This document shows, in pieces, positions 63,984 to 64,000 of a stretch of DNA of 64,000 nt (positions are counted from its first letter, which is position 1; every line of letters starts with the position of its first letter). The position numbers and the translations under genes were made by a program. The DNA lies in the NCBI RefSeq assembly GCF_003259615.1, contig NZ_QLLR01000003.1:124001-188000 (forward strand), read 5' to 3'. The notes beneath the pieces are model-generated. The model was not told where the DNA came from, did not search any database, and worked only from the letters and a program-made list of their open reading frames with translations. Source of the DNA: Pedobacter cryoconitis (GTDB lineage Bacteria; Bacteroidota; Bacteroidia; Sphingobacteriales; Sphingobacteriaceae).

Positions 63984-64000
63984 ATGAAGATCGATTTAAA
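63984..64000 (+). CDS. Possible start of a further gene, cut by the window edge
   Basis: An ATG nine bases after the lpxA stop opens the frame MKIDL and stays open to the window end. The spacing fits another operon member, but five codons are too few to identify it. Confidence 0.3.

Overview
The window looks like chromosomal DNA from a Bacteroidota bacterium, most likely of the family Sphingobacteriaceae (Pedobacter-like). This is inferred from gene content, not from a database match. The evidence is an LpxC-FabZ fusion, a PorX-type response regulator with a PglZ domain, DUF4175 and DUF4374 proteins, TonB-dependent receptors with carboxypeptidase-regulatory N-domains, very weak Shine-Dalgarno sequences, and -7 elements of the Bacteroidota type (TAnnTTTG). 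The DNA is AT-rich throughout. I saw no tRNA, rRNA, CRISPR array, integrase or insertion sequence.

Layout. 1-10.7 kb is core: pfkA (cut by the left edge), a DsbD disulfide reductase split into two genes, birA divergent from rsfS-ftsH-LUD protein, a FabH-like ketosynthase, a TPR protein and a zinc-ribbon coiled-coil protein. 10.9-25.2 kb is accessory. It holds a one-strand locus (ECF sigma factor, short FecR-like anti-sigma, DUF4374-like lipoprotein, TonB receptor, DUF4374 lipoprotein, PepSY membrane protein, second TonB receptor) that looks like a self-regulated metal or siderophore uptake system. Beside it are a Tat-exported phosphocholine-type phospholipase C and a GH20 hexosaminidase. This block lies between the zinc-ribbon gene and nif3, which are usually neighbours in Bacteroidota, so it looks like an insertion.

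25.2-45.4 kb is again core: nif3, TM2 and DUF2752 proteins, mfd, cdsA with DUF2007 and CPBP-protease genes, dusB-apaG, a YugP-type peptidase, rmuC, thiL, divergent nadA and nadB, a gamma-carbonic anhydrase, an Ig-like lipoprotein and mnmG. Two parS-like palindromes lie directly upstream of mnmG, which points to the origin-proximal part of the chromosome. 45.5-53 kb carries an ABC-F protein, an unexplained 504-bp gene-free stretch, ybeY, a giant DUF4175 coiled-coil membrane protein and a cold-shock protein.

53-64 kb is envelope biology: a PBP4-type peptidase, an MFS exporter, ald-tsaE-porX on the minus strand, then an HD phosphohydrolase and the lipid A genes lpxD, lpxC/fabZ and lpxA on the plus strand. 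lpxD has a nearly ideal promoter whose start site should fall on or next to its ATG, and mfd shows similar geometry. Both may be leaderless or nearly so.

The best candidates for something undescribed are the sigma/anti-sigma/double-DUF4374 uptake locus (10.9-21 kb) with its structured leader at 18.3 kb, and the parS and gene-free regions around mnmG and the ABC-F gene.
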